Source of the DNA: Stigmatella ashevillena
GTDB taxonomy: Bacteria; Myxococcota; Myxococcia; Myxococcales; Myxococcaceae
Assembly: GCF_028368975.1 (NCBI RefSeq)
Contig: NZ_JAQNDM010000002.1
Location: 7,496,425-7,560,424 of the forward strand
DNA length: 64,000 nucleotides
Direction of reading: 5' to 3'
Shown: positions 37,457-45,881 of the stretch, one piece after another
How positions within the stretch are numbered: position 1 is the first letter of the stretch
How the letters are laid out: every line of letters begins with the position of its first letter
Position numbers and translations under genes: made by a program
The notes under the pieces: generated by a model
What the model was told of the DNA's origin: nothing
Seen by the model: the letters and a program-made list of their open reading frames with translations, nothing else
Databases searched by the model: none

Positions 37457-38164
37457 TTACCGGGGCCTGGGGCGTGCGTGCTCGGCAGGAGGACGGGCCG
37501 AGGAGCGGTTGGAGGAAGGCGGCGGGGCGCTGGGGACGGGGCGGGCTGTCACGGCGGATCGGGCCGCGGGAGCCGGAGGCGGGCGCAGGCGCGCATAGGC
37601 GGTGAGCACCTTGGCCACGTAGAACTCCGTCTCCCCGTTGCGCGGCACCTGGCTCCCCACGGCGCCGGGCCCCGCGTTGTAGGCGGCCACGGCCAGCCGC
37701 ACGTCGTCGAAGCGCGCGAGCTGCCGTGCCAGGTAGCGCGCGCTGCCGTCGAGGGCGGTGACGGGCTCGAAGGGATCCTCCACCTTCAACATCCGCGCGG
37801 TGCCAGGCATGAGCTGGCCGGGCCCCATGGCCCCGGCGGGCGAGATGCGGTGCACCCGCGCCTCGGATTCCACTTGCACCAGGGCCTGAAGCAGGCCGGG
37901 CGGCAGGCGGTGCCGGCGTTCGGCCTCCGTGACGAGGGGCTCCAGGGGCGGGTGTCCCTCCAGGAGGCACGCCGCGCGATGCTGGGTGTACGCGCCCAGG
38001 GCCTGCGCTTTCTCCGGCAGGAAGGAGAGGGACAGCAGGGGCACCTGGGTCTCCCCCAGGAAGGCGACGGCCCCGTTGAGCAGGACCAGCGGCGCAAGGA
38101 CGCACAGCGCCAGCCACGCCCACCCGGGAAGCCGCATCCCCGCCTGGATCCGCTTGCGCGCCAC
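37457..38164 (-). CDS. Membrane-anchored lytic transglycosylase (SLT domain)
   Basis: A 235-residue protein. GTG 38164 has AAGGG about 9 bases upstream and gives a basic N-region before one membrane anchor (about 13-33); ATG 38137 is the alternative. The SLT domain has the catalytic Glu in QVESEARVHRISPAG, then MGPGQLMPGTARML, the catalytic-loop signature, and AVAAYNAGPGAV. The tail is a disordered Pro/Arg/Ser-rich stretch. It cleaves peptidoglycan in the periplasm. Its 3' end faces nagB; its 5' end is 10 bases from the TetR gene stop, in the same direction. Confidence 0.87.
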   Translation of the reverse strand: MARKRIQAGMRLPGWAWLALCVLAPLVLLNGAVAFLGETQVPLLSLSFLPEKAQALGAYTQHRAACLLEGHPPLEPLVTEAERRHRLPPGLLQALVQVESEARVHRISPAGAMGPGQLMPGTARMLKVEDPFEPVTALDGSARYLARQLARFDDVRLAVAAYNAGPGAVGSQVPRNGETEFYVAKVLTAYARLRPPPAPAARSAVTARPVPSAPPPSSNRSSARPPAEHARPRPR

Positions 38165-38174
38165 GGCCCTACCC

Positions 38175-38909
38175 TTAAGGGCGTCCAGGCTTCCCGTCCA
38201 TCTTCCGGCGGGCCGCCGGAGGGGGCAGCCGCAGCCCATCCAACACCAGCGTGGTGAGCGCGTCGGGCAGCTCCAGGGGATTGCCGATGGGCTCCTCGCT
38301 CAGCACCGCCAGCAGAAGCCGCTCCACCGCGCCCACCACCGCCAGCCCGCTGACGGCCGGGCGGATGGGCCGCAGCAGGCCGTGGGTATGGGCCTTCTGG
38401 GTGATGCTCACCGCGTGCTGGGACACCAGCCGTGCCAACTCCACCACCTTCACCCGGGCCCCCACCGCGGGCCCCCGGCACTCCTGAAGGTAGAGGCGCA
38501 CCACGCCCGGGTACTGGAGCAGGGCGCTGGCGATGACCGCCGCCATGGCCCGGTACGCATCGAACATGGCCTCCACCTCGCGCGCCTCGGAGAGGTCCCG
38601 GCCACAGGCCTCCAGCCCATCGAGCAGCGCGCGCCGCACCGGCTCCAGCAGGGCATCCACCAGGGCCGTCTTGTCCTCGAAGTACCGGTAGAAGGTGCCC
38701 TTGGCCACGTTCGAGGCCTGGGTGATGTCGTCGATGGTGACCCCATCCAACCCGCGCTCGAGAAACAGGCGCAGGGCAGCCTCGCTCAGCCCCTTCATGC
38801 GCTCCCGCCGGTTGGTGTCTCGCGGCCCGCCCTGAGGGCCCGGCCGGCGCGGGGGGGAGGGGGAGGCAGGCGGTGGGGGAGGGGGGGACGAGCGAGGCTT
38901 GGAGCTCAT
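38175..38909 (-). CDS. TetR/AcrR-family transcriptional regulator
   Basis: A 244-residue regulator. A Pro/Ser-rich disordered N-terminus of about 30 residues precedes the TetR helix-turn-helix (LFLERGLDGVTIDDITQASN and VAKGTFYRYFEDKTALVDAL). The C-terminal ligand domain is helical and not assignable. The gene is divergent from the fatty-acid hydroxylase/ferritin-like operon, with a 14-bp palindrome between them, so it probably represses itself and that operon. A lytic transglycosylase gene follows in the same direction. Confidence 0.9.
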   Translation of the reverse strand: MSSKPRSSPPPPPPASPSPPRRPGPQGGPRDTNRRERMKGLSEAALRLFLERGLDGVTIDDITQASNVAKGTFYRYFEDKTALVDALLEPVRRALLDGLEACGRDLSEAREVEAMFDAYRAMAAVIASALLQYPGVVRLYLQECRGPAVGARVKVVELARLVSQHAVSITQKAHTHGLLRPIRPAVSGLAVVGAVERLLLAVLSEEPIGNPLELPDALTTLVLDGLRLPPPAARRKMDGKPGRP

Positions 38910-38932
38910 TGGGTTGCGATCTTTTTAAAAAG

Positions 38933-38946
38933 TGACCAAATAGTCA
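38933..38946. promoter_or_regulatory. Candidate TetR operator palindrome
   Basis: TGACCAAATAGTCA is an inverted repeat (TGAC, 6 bases, GTCA) in the divergent region between the TetR gene and the hydroxylase gene. It sits in an AT-rich patch unlike the surrounding DNA, 24 bases from the TetR start and 51 from the hydroxylase start. Confidence 0.6.
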
Positions 38947-38996
38947 TTATTTGCTGCGGTCGAGGATGAGGCCGGAGGCACCGCCGGAGACGGACG

Positions 38997-39542
38997 ATGA
39001 TCGGTATTCCGCTAGGGCTTGCGTACTGCAATTTCGGGGAGTGGTTTCTGCACAAGTACGTGCTGCACGGGCTGGGGAAGAATCCGAAGAGTTTCTGGAG
39101 CTTCCACTGGCACGAGCACCATCAGAAATCCCGGCGCAATGAGATGGTGGACGACCAGTACACGCACCCGAGCTGGCGCCAGTCCGCCCGGACCCGGGAG
39201 ATGCTGGGGCTGGCGGCCATCGTGGTGGGGCACCTGCCGCTCCTCCCCCTGGCCCCCTTCTTCACGGCCACGGTGTGGTACTCGACGGTGCGCTACTACT
39301 TCGTCCACCGCCGGGCGCACCTGGATTCGCAGTGGGCGAGGGTCCACCTGCCGTGGCACTACGACCACCACATGGGCCGGGACCAGAACGCGAACTGGTG
39401 TGTGACGCACCCCTTCTTCGACATCGTCCTGGGGACCCGCAAGGAGTTCGTGGGCGCCCAACCCCCGGCCCGTCCGGCCGAGGGGCAGGCAGGCGTGAGG
39501 GACCGGGGCCCTTTGGGAACAGTGCATAGCTTTGCGTCATGA
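38997..39542 (+). CDS. Fatty-acid hydroxylase/sterol-desaturase superfamily membrane protein
   Basis: A 181-residue protein from ATG 38997 with GGAG 8 bases upstream. It has the eight-His pattern of the fatty-acid hydroxylase superfamily: HKYVLHG, HWHEHHQ, VHRRAH and HLPWHYDHHMG, with hydrophobic segments between (about 73-97). These histidines bind a di-iron centre that hydroxylates or desaturates lipids. It is shorter than most sterol desaturases. Its stop overlaps the next start by 4 bases (ATGA), so it is coupled to the ferritin-like gene. Confidence 0.85.
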   Translation: MIGIPLGLAYCNFGEWFLHKYVLHGLGKNPKSFWSFHWHEHHQKSRRNEMVDDQYTHPSWRQSARTREMLGLAAIVVGHLPLLPLAPFFTATVWYSTVRYYFVHRRAHLDSQWARVHLPWHYDHHMGRDQNANWCVTHPFFDIVLGTRKEFVGAQPPARPAEGQAGVRDRGPLGTVHSFAS

Positions 39543-40078
39543 GGAAGCTGGCGGAGAAGAACCCGGAGAAGTTGGTGGACCTGCTCCAGGAGCGGCTCAC
39601 GTTCGAGCGCACGAGCGTGAAGCTCTATGACCGCGTCCTGTCATTGATGGCCTCTTCCGGGGAGGCGCAGGTCCACGCCATGTTGGACACGATGCAGGCG
39701 CATCGGGATGAAGAGGCCGAGCACCAGGAGTGGCTGGAGGAGCAGATCCGCGCGCTGGGCGGAGACGTGAACGGAGAGACGGAGCTGTCCCGGCTGGTGA
39801 CCGCGGAGGCGCGCGGCATCGAGCAGGTCATCCTGGCCCAGGAGCCCCAACTGCCCCACCTGTTCCACGCGCTGATGGCGGCGGAGCTGGTGGACAACGC
39901 GGGGTGGGACTTGCTGGTCTGCCTGGCCGAGGACGCCGACGATGACGAGGCGCTGGATACCTTCGGGGTGCGCTTGGCCGAGGAGGAGGATCACCTCGAG
40001 TTCCTGCGCCAGACCCTCACGCGCTACGCGGAGAACCGGGTGCTCGGGGGCGTGTTGCACCTGCCCACCGAGCTCTGA
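39539..40078 (+). CDS. Ferritin-like diiron-fold protein
   Basis: A 179-residue all-helical protein with ferritin-like metal motifs: an early Glu in RLTFERTSVKLYDRV, then EAEHQEWL, then AELVDNAGWDLL and EEEDHLEFL near the end. Two ExxH-type pairs are what a four-helix di-iron fold needs. No signal peptide is seen, so it is cytoplasmic. It is cotranscribed with the fatty-acid hydroxylase, another di-iron protein; a shared role in oxidative or lipid metabolism is inference. Confidence 0.75.
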   Translation: MRKLAEKNPEKLVDLLQERLTFERTSVKLYDRVLSLMASSGEAQVHAMLDTMQAHRDEEAEHQEWLEEQIRALGGDVNGETELSRLVTAEARGIEQVILAQEPQLPHLFHALMAAELVDNAGWDLLVCLAEDADDDEALDTFGVRLAEEEDHLEFLRQTLTRYAENRVLGGVLHLPTEL

Positions 40079-40105
40079 GAGGCCCTCTGGACGCGGGCTC
40101 GCCGC

Positions 40106-40654
40106 TCAGAACACCACGTCGAGGTAGTCCACCTTGACCTTCAGGCCCGCGCAGGCGCGGAAGTCCGCTTTCCAATCCTGCGGGGGCAGGGAACCGCGCG
40201 CCTCGAACACCAGCTCCAGCTCCTCCTCCCGGAGCTGATCCACCAGGTCCACGGATTCGATGCCGGTCGCGGCGATGGCCTGCGGGGCCGTGCCCGAGGA
40301 GGGCCTCCGGTACTCCAGCAGGGGCGTGAGGGCGGTCTGCCCCGGCTTGCGCAGCGACACGATGGCGCGCTCGATGCCCCGGAGATCCGGGTTGCCCTGG
40401 GTGGCGGTCAGCTCGAAGCGCCGCAGGCGCAGCGTGGCCTCCGTGTCCCCATCGGGAAGGGCATCGGCGAGATCCTCCAGGGGAAAGAGGACGGTCTGCT
40501 GGAGGCTCACCGTGGTGGGCGCGGCGCCCACGAAGGAGAGGCCGCGCTCGGTCTTGCAGACCTCCTCCGTCTCCGCCTCGATGAAGAACAGGGGACCACA
40601 GCCGGTGCCGAGCAGCGCCAGGGACGTGAGCAGGACGCGAAAGGGGGGGCTCAT
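40106..40654 (-). CDS. Hypothetical lipoprotein
   Basis: A 182-residue lipoprotein (lipobox GTGC, Cys19) of unknown function. The mature part is beta-rich with SLQQTVLFPLEDLADAL and RLRRFELTATQGN, a layout often seen in myxobacterial immunoglobulin-like surface lipoproteins. It lies 11 bases after the gene at 40666 on the same strand, so the two probably form an operon. Confidence 0.68.
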   Translation of the reverse strand: MSPPFRVLLTSLALLGTGCGPLFFIEAETEEVCKTERGLSFVGAAPTTVSLQQTVLFPLEDLADALPDGDTEATLRLRRFELTATQGNPDLRGIERAIVSLRKPGQTALTPLLEYRRPSSGTAPQAIAATGIESVDLVDQLREEELELVFEARGSLPPQDWKADFRACAGLKVKVDYLDVVF

Positions 40655-40665
40655 GGGTGGCTCAC

Positions 40666-41358
40666 TCAGAAGAAGTAGAGGAGGAACCCCAGCTTGACGG
40701 CGGGGCTGGTGAAGCGAAGGGACAAGGGCGTGGCGGTGATATCGGGGTCGTCCGCGACGTCCTGGAGCAGGGCTTGCGCGTCGTCGATCTTCAGGGTGCT
40801 GTAGCTGAGGCCGATGCGCAGGAAGGCCGCGAAGCGTTGGGGGCTGCCCACCTCCACGCCCACGGCGGCGCTCGCGTAGTCATAGCCCACATCATTGATG
40901 GGAGCGTCGGTCTGGAGGGGATTGCTGCCCAGCCGGTCGACGAGCTTGTTGTACTTCGCGCTGAAGTAGTGGCCCACGTCCACGTTGAGAGAGGGGGAGA
41001 CGAGGGTCGTCAAAGGCACCCAGCTGGCGCCCGCGCGCAGCCCGAGGCTCAGGGTGTTCGACGTCACCCCGCCATGCACCCGCAGCCACGGCAAGGGCCG
41101 CACCACCGCGGAGACGCCGACGCCATCGGGAACGCCCGCATCCAGGGAGATGCCGAGCATGGGAAGGGCGGGGGTGCGCTCCGGGGTGGGCGCGGCGTCC
41201 ACGGTCGGAGGAGGGGGCGGCAGGGCGTCCTGGGCCCAGGCGCCCGTGGCCGTGCCCAGCATCAGCACACAGGCCCAGGACAGGCCTTGGCGAGACAAGG
41301 GGGGGACATGTCGGAGCATCAGGCGGGCCATTCCGCGAAGGGGAGAGGCGCCCATCAT
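40666..41358 (-). CDS. Outer-membrane-like protein
   Basis: A 230-residue exported protein with a signal peptide (hydrophobic SWACVLMLGTATGAWAQ). A Pro/Ala linker is followed by strand-like repeats (LRVHGGVTSNTLSLGLRAG; FAAFLRIGLSYSTLKID) ending in KLGFLLYFF, with a terminal Phe typical of outer-membrane barrels. Start 41358 has GAGAG 8 bases upstream; ATG 41355 or 41331 are possible. Function unknown. Confidence 0.65.
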   Translation of the reverse strand: MMGASPLRGMARLMLRHVPPLSRQGLSWACVLMLGTATGAWAQDALPPPPPTVDAAPTPERTPALPMLGISLDAGVPDGVGVSAVVRPLPWLRVHGGVTSNTLSLGLRAGASWVPLTTLVSPSLNVDVGHYFSAKYNKLVDRLGSNPLQTDAPINDVGYDYASAAVGVEVGSPQRFAAFLRIGLSYSTLKIDDAQALLQDVADDPDITATPLSLRFTSPAVKLGFLLYFF

Positions 41359-41580
41359 TCGTGGGCTCTCGCAGAAAGAGAAGTGGCTGTCGGCAAAAAA
41401 GGGCCGAGGGGCTCACCGTGACGGCTCCGTTGCCAGGATGACGTGGCGTGGGCCCTCAGGGCAGGTGTCCCCGGCTGAGATTGATTGCAAGGTTGCCTGC
41501 TGTGTTTCACGTCTTCCTGGCGTTGCTGGATGACCGAGGCCAGGGGACGGGAGCTGCCTGTCATCGTCTGGAGGTGAGCA

Positions 41581-42054
41581 ATGGCTGAAGCCAAGGTCCT
41601 GAAGGTCAGGGATGAGGGCCCTCGCGCCGGAGCCCTGGCGCTTCCCTTCCGGGCGTACAGTTTCAAACTGCTCATGGGGGAATCTGTTCAGGGGCACTTC
41701 GCCCAATGCACGGGGCTGCGCTCCCGGGTGGAGGTCATCCCCCGGCGGGAGGATGGGAAGACCGTGGTGCGCAAGCTCTCAGGTCCGGTGGGTACGGGCG
41801 CCGTGTCGCTGAACTATGGCCTGAGTACTTCGGCTGAACTGTGGGAGTGGTTCCTTGCCTCGATGGAGGGGCACGGCCAGAGCAAGAATGTCTCCGTTCT
41901 GATGCTGGGGGTGGATGGCATCACCGAGGTGTTCCGGTACGAACTGTTGGAGTGTTGGCTTCGCGATTGGGAATGCGCGGCGGTGGATGCGCGCCGCCAG
42001 CAAGCCGCCCTCTCCCGGCTGGTTCTTTCCTTCGAGGCCATTCGCCGTGGTTGA
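41581..42054 (+). CDS. Phage/eCIS tail-tube protein (gp19/TIGR02241 type)
   Basis: A 157-residue tube protein of the T4 gp19/Afp1 kind. Key features are LPFRAYSFKLLMGESVQGHF near the start, CTGLRSRVEVIPRREDGKTV, a conserved LNYGLSTSAELWEWF and the C-terminal strand AALSRLVLSFEAIRRG. Tube proteins stack as hexameric rings to make the inner tube of tails and injection systems. A strong Shine-Dalgarno (GGAGGTGA) precedes ATG 41581. It is the first gene of a four-gene tail-like cluster; no sheath gene follows. Confidence 0.85.
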   Translation: MAEAKVLKVRDEGPRAGALALPFRAYSFKLLMGESVQGHFAQCTGLRSRVEVIPRREDGKTVVRKLSGPVGTGAVSLNYGLSTSAELWEWFLASMEGHGQSKNVSVLMLGVDGITEVFRYELLECWLRDWECAAVDARRQQAALSRLVLSFEAIRRG

Positions 42055-42697
42055 ACTGCTCAAGAACCGCTCGCGGAGTGGCCTGGTGCGCTCCATGGCG
42101 CTCAGGATGAAGGCGTGGGCGGAGGCCGTGCTCGAGGCCTCCACTCCCCCCGAAGCGCCTTCGGCCCAGAAGGTGAAGCGCCCCTCCCGCCCTCCGGTTT
42201 CGCCCTCGATGCAGACCGCGGGCGCCGTCCAGGGCAGTGGGCCTCGGGCGTCCATGATGGAGGTGCCGGAGCATTGGCTCCAGGACGTCCAGACGATGCA
42301 GGCGGGGGCGGCCACGGTCTGGAGAGAGCGCGCCCGGAGTGTGCGGGAGTCCGCGGGGATGAAGGCCCGGCGCCCAGCGGCCCCGGAGGGAGGGGTGCCC
42401 TTGCGCGCCGTGACCCCCCTGCTTCGCCGGGGGCTGCGGGCCGCGGCGTCTCCCGCGCCGGTGGGGACCTCCGCGGTGCCCTGGTGGGATGAGGCCTCCC
42501 GGGCGGAGCCTGGCACCCAGGAGACGGCCCCGGCGCCTGCGGCGGAGCCTCCGGTGAGGGCCGAGAGGACAGGGGAGCTGGTCTACCCCTGGCCCGAGCC
42601 ATCCGCGGAGGGCGTGCCCGAGCCGAGGGACACGGTGGCCCTGCTCCACCAGTGGGCGCGCTTGCGTGGGTTGGAGTTGGAGCCGTGGGGCGAGTGA
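42047..42697 (+). CDS. Unknown Pro/Arg-rich protein of the tail-like cluster
   Basis: A 216-residue protein starting at GTG 42047, overlapping the tube gene by 8 bases. The first 40 residues are helical (VELLKNRSRSGLVRSMALRM). The middle is low-complexity Pro/Ala/Arg, and a short ordered C-tail ends in TVALLHQWARLRGLELEPWGE. I recognise no domain. Its place between tube and baseplate J suggests a connector, chaperone or tape-measure-like role, which is inference. Confidence 0.62.
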   Translation: MVELLKNRSRSGLVRSMALRMKAWAEAVLEASTPPEAPSAQKVKRPSRPPVSPSMQTAGAVQGSGPRASMMEVPEHWLQDVQTMQAGAATVWRERARSVRESAGMKARRPAAPEGGVPLRAVTPLLRRGLRAAASPAPVGTSAVPWWDEASRAEPGTQETAPAPAAEPPVRAERTGELVYPWPEPSAEGVPEPRDTVALLHQWARLRGLELEPWGE

Positions 42698-42738
42698 CGG
42701 CCCGCGGTGGAATCTGAACCTGAGAAGGGGTCTGCCCG

Positions 42739-45300
42739 ATGTCACTTCCGTCCCCCCATTTGGACGATCGCACCTTCAGGCAGCTCCTGGAGGAGGCTCA
42801 CCTGCGCATGGCCGGGAAGTGTCCGGAATGGGCCTCGCTGAGCCCGCATGATCCGGAAAAGGTGCTGCTGGAGGCCTTCGCCCACCTGACGGAGATGATG
42901 CTGCACCGGCTCAACCGTCTGCCGGAGAAGGCCTACGTGGAGTTTCTTCGGCTGCTGGGAGTGCGCCTCCACCCACCCTCGGCCGCCTCGGTGGCGCTGC
43001 GCTTCAGCTTGGAGGTTCCCGCCGAATATCCGGTGGACGTTCCTCGGGGCACGCGCGTCACGGGCGCGCGGGGGGAGGTGGGCACCGAGCCAGTGGTGTT
43101 CTCCACCGCCGAGGCGGTCCGCATCCTCCCGGGGGCCTCCGAGGTCCGGGTGCTCGCCTACCACTGCGAGCACGTGGAGGCGGAGCGGGTGGGGTACGGC
43201 ACCGGTCAGCCAGGGCTCACCGTGAAGGTGGCGCGGCCGCCCATGATCGCCCCCACGGGAGATGGGCTGGATGTGGTGGTGGGCGTGGAGGCGGAATCCC
43301 ACGAGTTGGATGGCCGCGCGCCGGCCCGTCGGCACGAGGGCCGCCTCTACCGCGTGTGGTGGGAGGTGGACGACTTCGCGTACCTGGCACCCAACGAGCC
43401 GGCGTACCGAGTGGATCGGGCCACGGGCACCATCACCTTCGCCCCCGCGGCGCGAATCTTGGGGGACGAAGGGGGGCTGGGCGAGGCGCGGGCCTTGGCG
43501 GCCGTTCCTCCGGAGGGCCGGGCCATCCTCGTCTGGTACCGGCGGGGCGGGGGGACGTTGGGCAATGTCTCCGCCCACAGCCTGGAGGTGCTCGAGGAGC
43601 CGCTGGCCGGCGTGAAGGTGACCAATCCCCGGCCTGCCACGGGAGGCCGGGCGGCGGAGACGCTGGAGAATGCGCTGGTGCGCGGCCCGCAGGAGCGGCA
43701 CTCCCTTCGGCGGGCCATCACCGCGGGGGACTTCGAGCTCTTGGCGCTGCGCGCATCGAGCGCGGTGGCGCGCGCCAAGGCGTTCACCCTGGCGCAAGCC
43801 TGGGCGCATGCGCCTGCCGGGACGGTGCAGGTGATGTTGGTGCCGCACCTGCCGCCGGAGCTTCAAGGCTGTCATGGCGAGGGGGTGACGGCGGGGCGGC
43901 TGCGCAGGCACCAGGGGGAGGAGGTGCGGACCCGGGTTCAGCGGGAGCTGGAGGCCCGCCGTCCGTTGGGCACCGTGTGCCAGGTGGCGTGGGCCCGCTA
44001 CAAGACCGTGAGCGTGGTGGCGCGCGTGGTGGCGCAGCCCACGGAGGATGCGGAAGCCCTGAAGCTCCGCCTCCTGGAGCGGCTCTACCGGACCCTCTCG
44101 CCGCTGCCTTCGATGGTGTACCCGGGGGGGTGGGGCTTCGGGCAACCGCTCCGCACGGCGCAGCTCCGGGACCTCTTCCTGGCCGAGCCCGGCGTCCGCG
44201 CGGTGGAGCGGGTGCGGGTGCGGGTGGACGAGGTTCCCCGCGAGGTCCGCGCGCTGGCGGCGGATGCCTCGCAGCCGCGCACCTTTTATGCGGGAGGAGA
44301 CGAGACGCTCTTCCGCTCCGGAAACGCGGGCGAGGGCTGGGAGCCCGTGGGGCGCTTCCCGGGGGAGCAGGTGGAGGTCGTGGAAGCGCACCCCTCCCGC
44401 GCGGGGTGGGTGGCGGTGGCGGCCCGCCTGCGGGGAGAGGCGCCGGTGCGCTCGCGCGTGTCCCTGTCGCGCGACTGCTGTGAGACGTGGGAGCCGGCCA
44501 CCGCGACCTTGGACGAGGTGAAGGACCTGGCCTGGACGGTGCGGGAGGGCACGCCCGTGCTGTTCATCGCCACGGTGAGCGGGCTCTTCGAGTGGGTGCT
44601 CAAGCCAGGGACGACGCCCCGCGCGGTGCTCGTGGACCCCGCGCACCCGGGGATGGGGTTCCGCGCGGTGGCCACCACCTTCGACACGAACGGGGGGGTG
44701 TGCGTCGCGGTGGCGGCGATGGATCAATCGGGGGTCCTGTTGTCCGATCGGGAGGGCCGCGCGGGCACCTTCTGGCACATCGGGCTGCGAGGACGGGACG
44801 TGCGCGTGCTGGAGGTTCAGCGCGAGGGCCCGAATTCCTTCCTCTGGGCGGGGTTGGGGACGGCCCATGACGAGGAGGCCGGCCAGGGGTGCCTGCGCTG
44901 GGAGCTGTCAGGAGGAGAACCCCCTCCGGGCGGATGGCGTGCCTTCCACCTGGGATGGGAGGGCGGGAGCTGTCTGTCCCTCGCCTTCTCTGGGACCACG
45001 GTGTACGCGGGCACGCAGTGGGCGGGGGTGCTGTCCCAAGAGGGGGGCCCTTCGCTCTCCATGTGGCGGCGGCCCGAGGAGGGTGTCTGTGCGCCCGTGT
45101 ATGCCCTGGCGGCGCAAGGAGGAGGGGTCCCGGTGCTGTCGGGGAGGCCGAAAGGGGTGTTCCGTCGGTCCCGGGGCAGCGAGTGCGACGAGCCTTGCTC
45201 ACCCTGGGAGTTCTCGGAGGAGGTGACGGTGCCGTCGACCTGGCTCCTGTGCTCCGGCTTCCACGAGCTGGAAGTAGGAGGGGAAGATGAGGAGTGCTGA
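42739..45300 (+). CDS. Baseplate J-like assembly protein with C-terminal BNR-like propeller
   Basis: An 853-residue protein. Residues 1-510 match the baseplate-assembly family (TIGR02243/gpJ-like): an N-terminal helix pair (LLEAFAHLTEMMLHRLNRLP), LRRAITAGDFELLALRAS, and a late LRDLFLAEPGVRAVERVRV. From about 515 the sequence becomes a propeller with BNR/VPS10-like units: TFYAGGDETLFRSGNAGEGW, SRDCCETWEPAT and TVYAGTQWAGVLSQEGG. Most J-like proteins lack such an extension. Start ATG 42739 has GAAGGGG upstream, and the stop overlaps the next start by 14 bases. Confidence 0.83.
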   Translation: MSLPSPHLDDRTFRQLLEEAHLRMAGKCPEWASLSPHDPEKVLLEAFAHLTEMMLHRLNRLPEKAYVEFLRLLGVRLHPPSAASVALRFSLEVPAEYPVDVPRGTRVTGARGEVGTEPVVFSTAEAVRILPGASEVRVLAYHCEHVEAERVGYGTGQPGLTVKVARPPMIAPTGDGLDVVVGVEAESHELDGRAPARRHEGRLYRVWWEVDDFAYLAPNEPAYRVDRATGTITFAPAARILGDEGGLGEARALAAVPPEGRAILVWYRRGGGTLGNVSAHSLEVLEEPLAGVKVTNPRPATGGRAAETLENALVRGPQERHSLRRAITAGDFELLALRASSAVARAKAFTLAQAWAHAPAGTVQVMLVPHLPPELQGCHGEGVTAGRLRRHQGEEVRTRVQRELEARRPLGTVCQVAWARYKTVSVVARVVAQPTEDAEALKLRLLERLYRTLSPLPSMVYPGGWGFGQPLRTAQLRDLFLAEPGVRAVERVRVRVDEVPREVRALAADASQPRTFYAGGDETLFRSGNAGEGWEPVGRFPGEQVEVVEAHPSRAGWVAVAARLRGEAPVRSRVSLSRDCCETWEPATATLDEVKDLAWTVREGTPVLFIATVSGLFEWVLKPGTTPRAVLVDPAHPGMGFRAVATTFDTNGGVCVAVAAMDQSGVLLSDREGRAGTFWHIGLRGRDVRVLEVQREGPNSFLWAGLGTAHDEEAGQGCLRWELSGGEPPPGGWRAFHLGWEGGSCLSLAFSGTTVYAGTQWAGVLSQEGGPSLSMWRRPEEGVCAPVYALAAQGGGVPVLSGRPKGVFRRSRGSECDEPCSPWEFSEEVTVPSTWLLCSGFHELEVGGEDEEC

Positions 45301-45811
45301 GCTGGTCCAGTTGCTGCCGAACGTCTTCCAGCGGGCCCCACAGATGGGCCGCCGGTGGAAGGTGTTGTTGGAGGCGATGGAGGGGTTTCACGCCCCGTCC
45401 GAGGCGGCGCTGGCGGAGCTGGACGCGCTCTTTGATCCACGCAGGACGCCGGATGGCTTCGTGTCGTTCCTGGCGCGCTGGATGGATCTCGAGCTGCCGG
45501 TGACGACGGGGCTGGGGCGGCTGCGGGAGTTGGTGGCGGCCGGGGCGGAGTTGTCCCAGTGGCGAGGCACGGCGCGAGGGCTGTTGCTCTTTCTGTCCAC
45601 GGCCACGGGACGCCGGGACTTCGAGCTGGATGAGTGCGTCCTGGGGCCGGACGGAGTGCCCCGGGCCTTTCACATCTGCCTGCGCGCCCCCGAGGAGCTG
45701 CTGCCGCACCGCGTGCTGCTCGAGCACATCATTGACCTGGAGAAGCCGGCCTACGTCACCTATGAGTTGCACTTCACGGCCTCCGAGGCGGTAGGACAGG
45801 GCCGCCGGTAG
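45287..45811 (+). CDS. Tail protein I-like baseplate protein (TIGR02242)
   Basis: A 174-residue protein of the phage tail I/Afp12-type family: LVQLLPNVFQRAPQMGRRW at the start, a helical middle with LLEAMEGFHAPSEAALAELD, WRGTARGLLLFLSTATGRRDF and a C-terminal LEHIIDLEKPAYVTYELHF. GGAGGGG lies just before ATG 45287, which is inside the end of the J gene, so the two are coupled. It closes the cluster. Confidence 0.82.
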   Translation: MRSAELVQLLPNVFQRAPQMGRRWKVLLEAMEGFHAPSEAALAELDALFDPRRTPDGFVSFLARWMDLELPVTTGLGRLRELVAAGAELSQWRGTARGLLLFLSTATGRRDFELDECVLGPDGVPRAFHICLRAPEELLPHRVLLEHIIDLEKPAYVTYELHFTASEAVGQGRR

Positions 45812-45881
45812 GCCAGGGAGGGAGCTCTGACGGCCCGGGCTGCCTCTTGTCAGCGAGAGGCGTGTGCAATACGCCTGGAGC

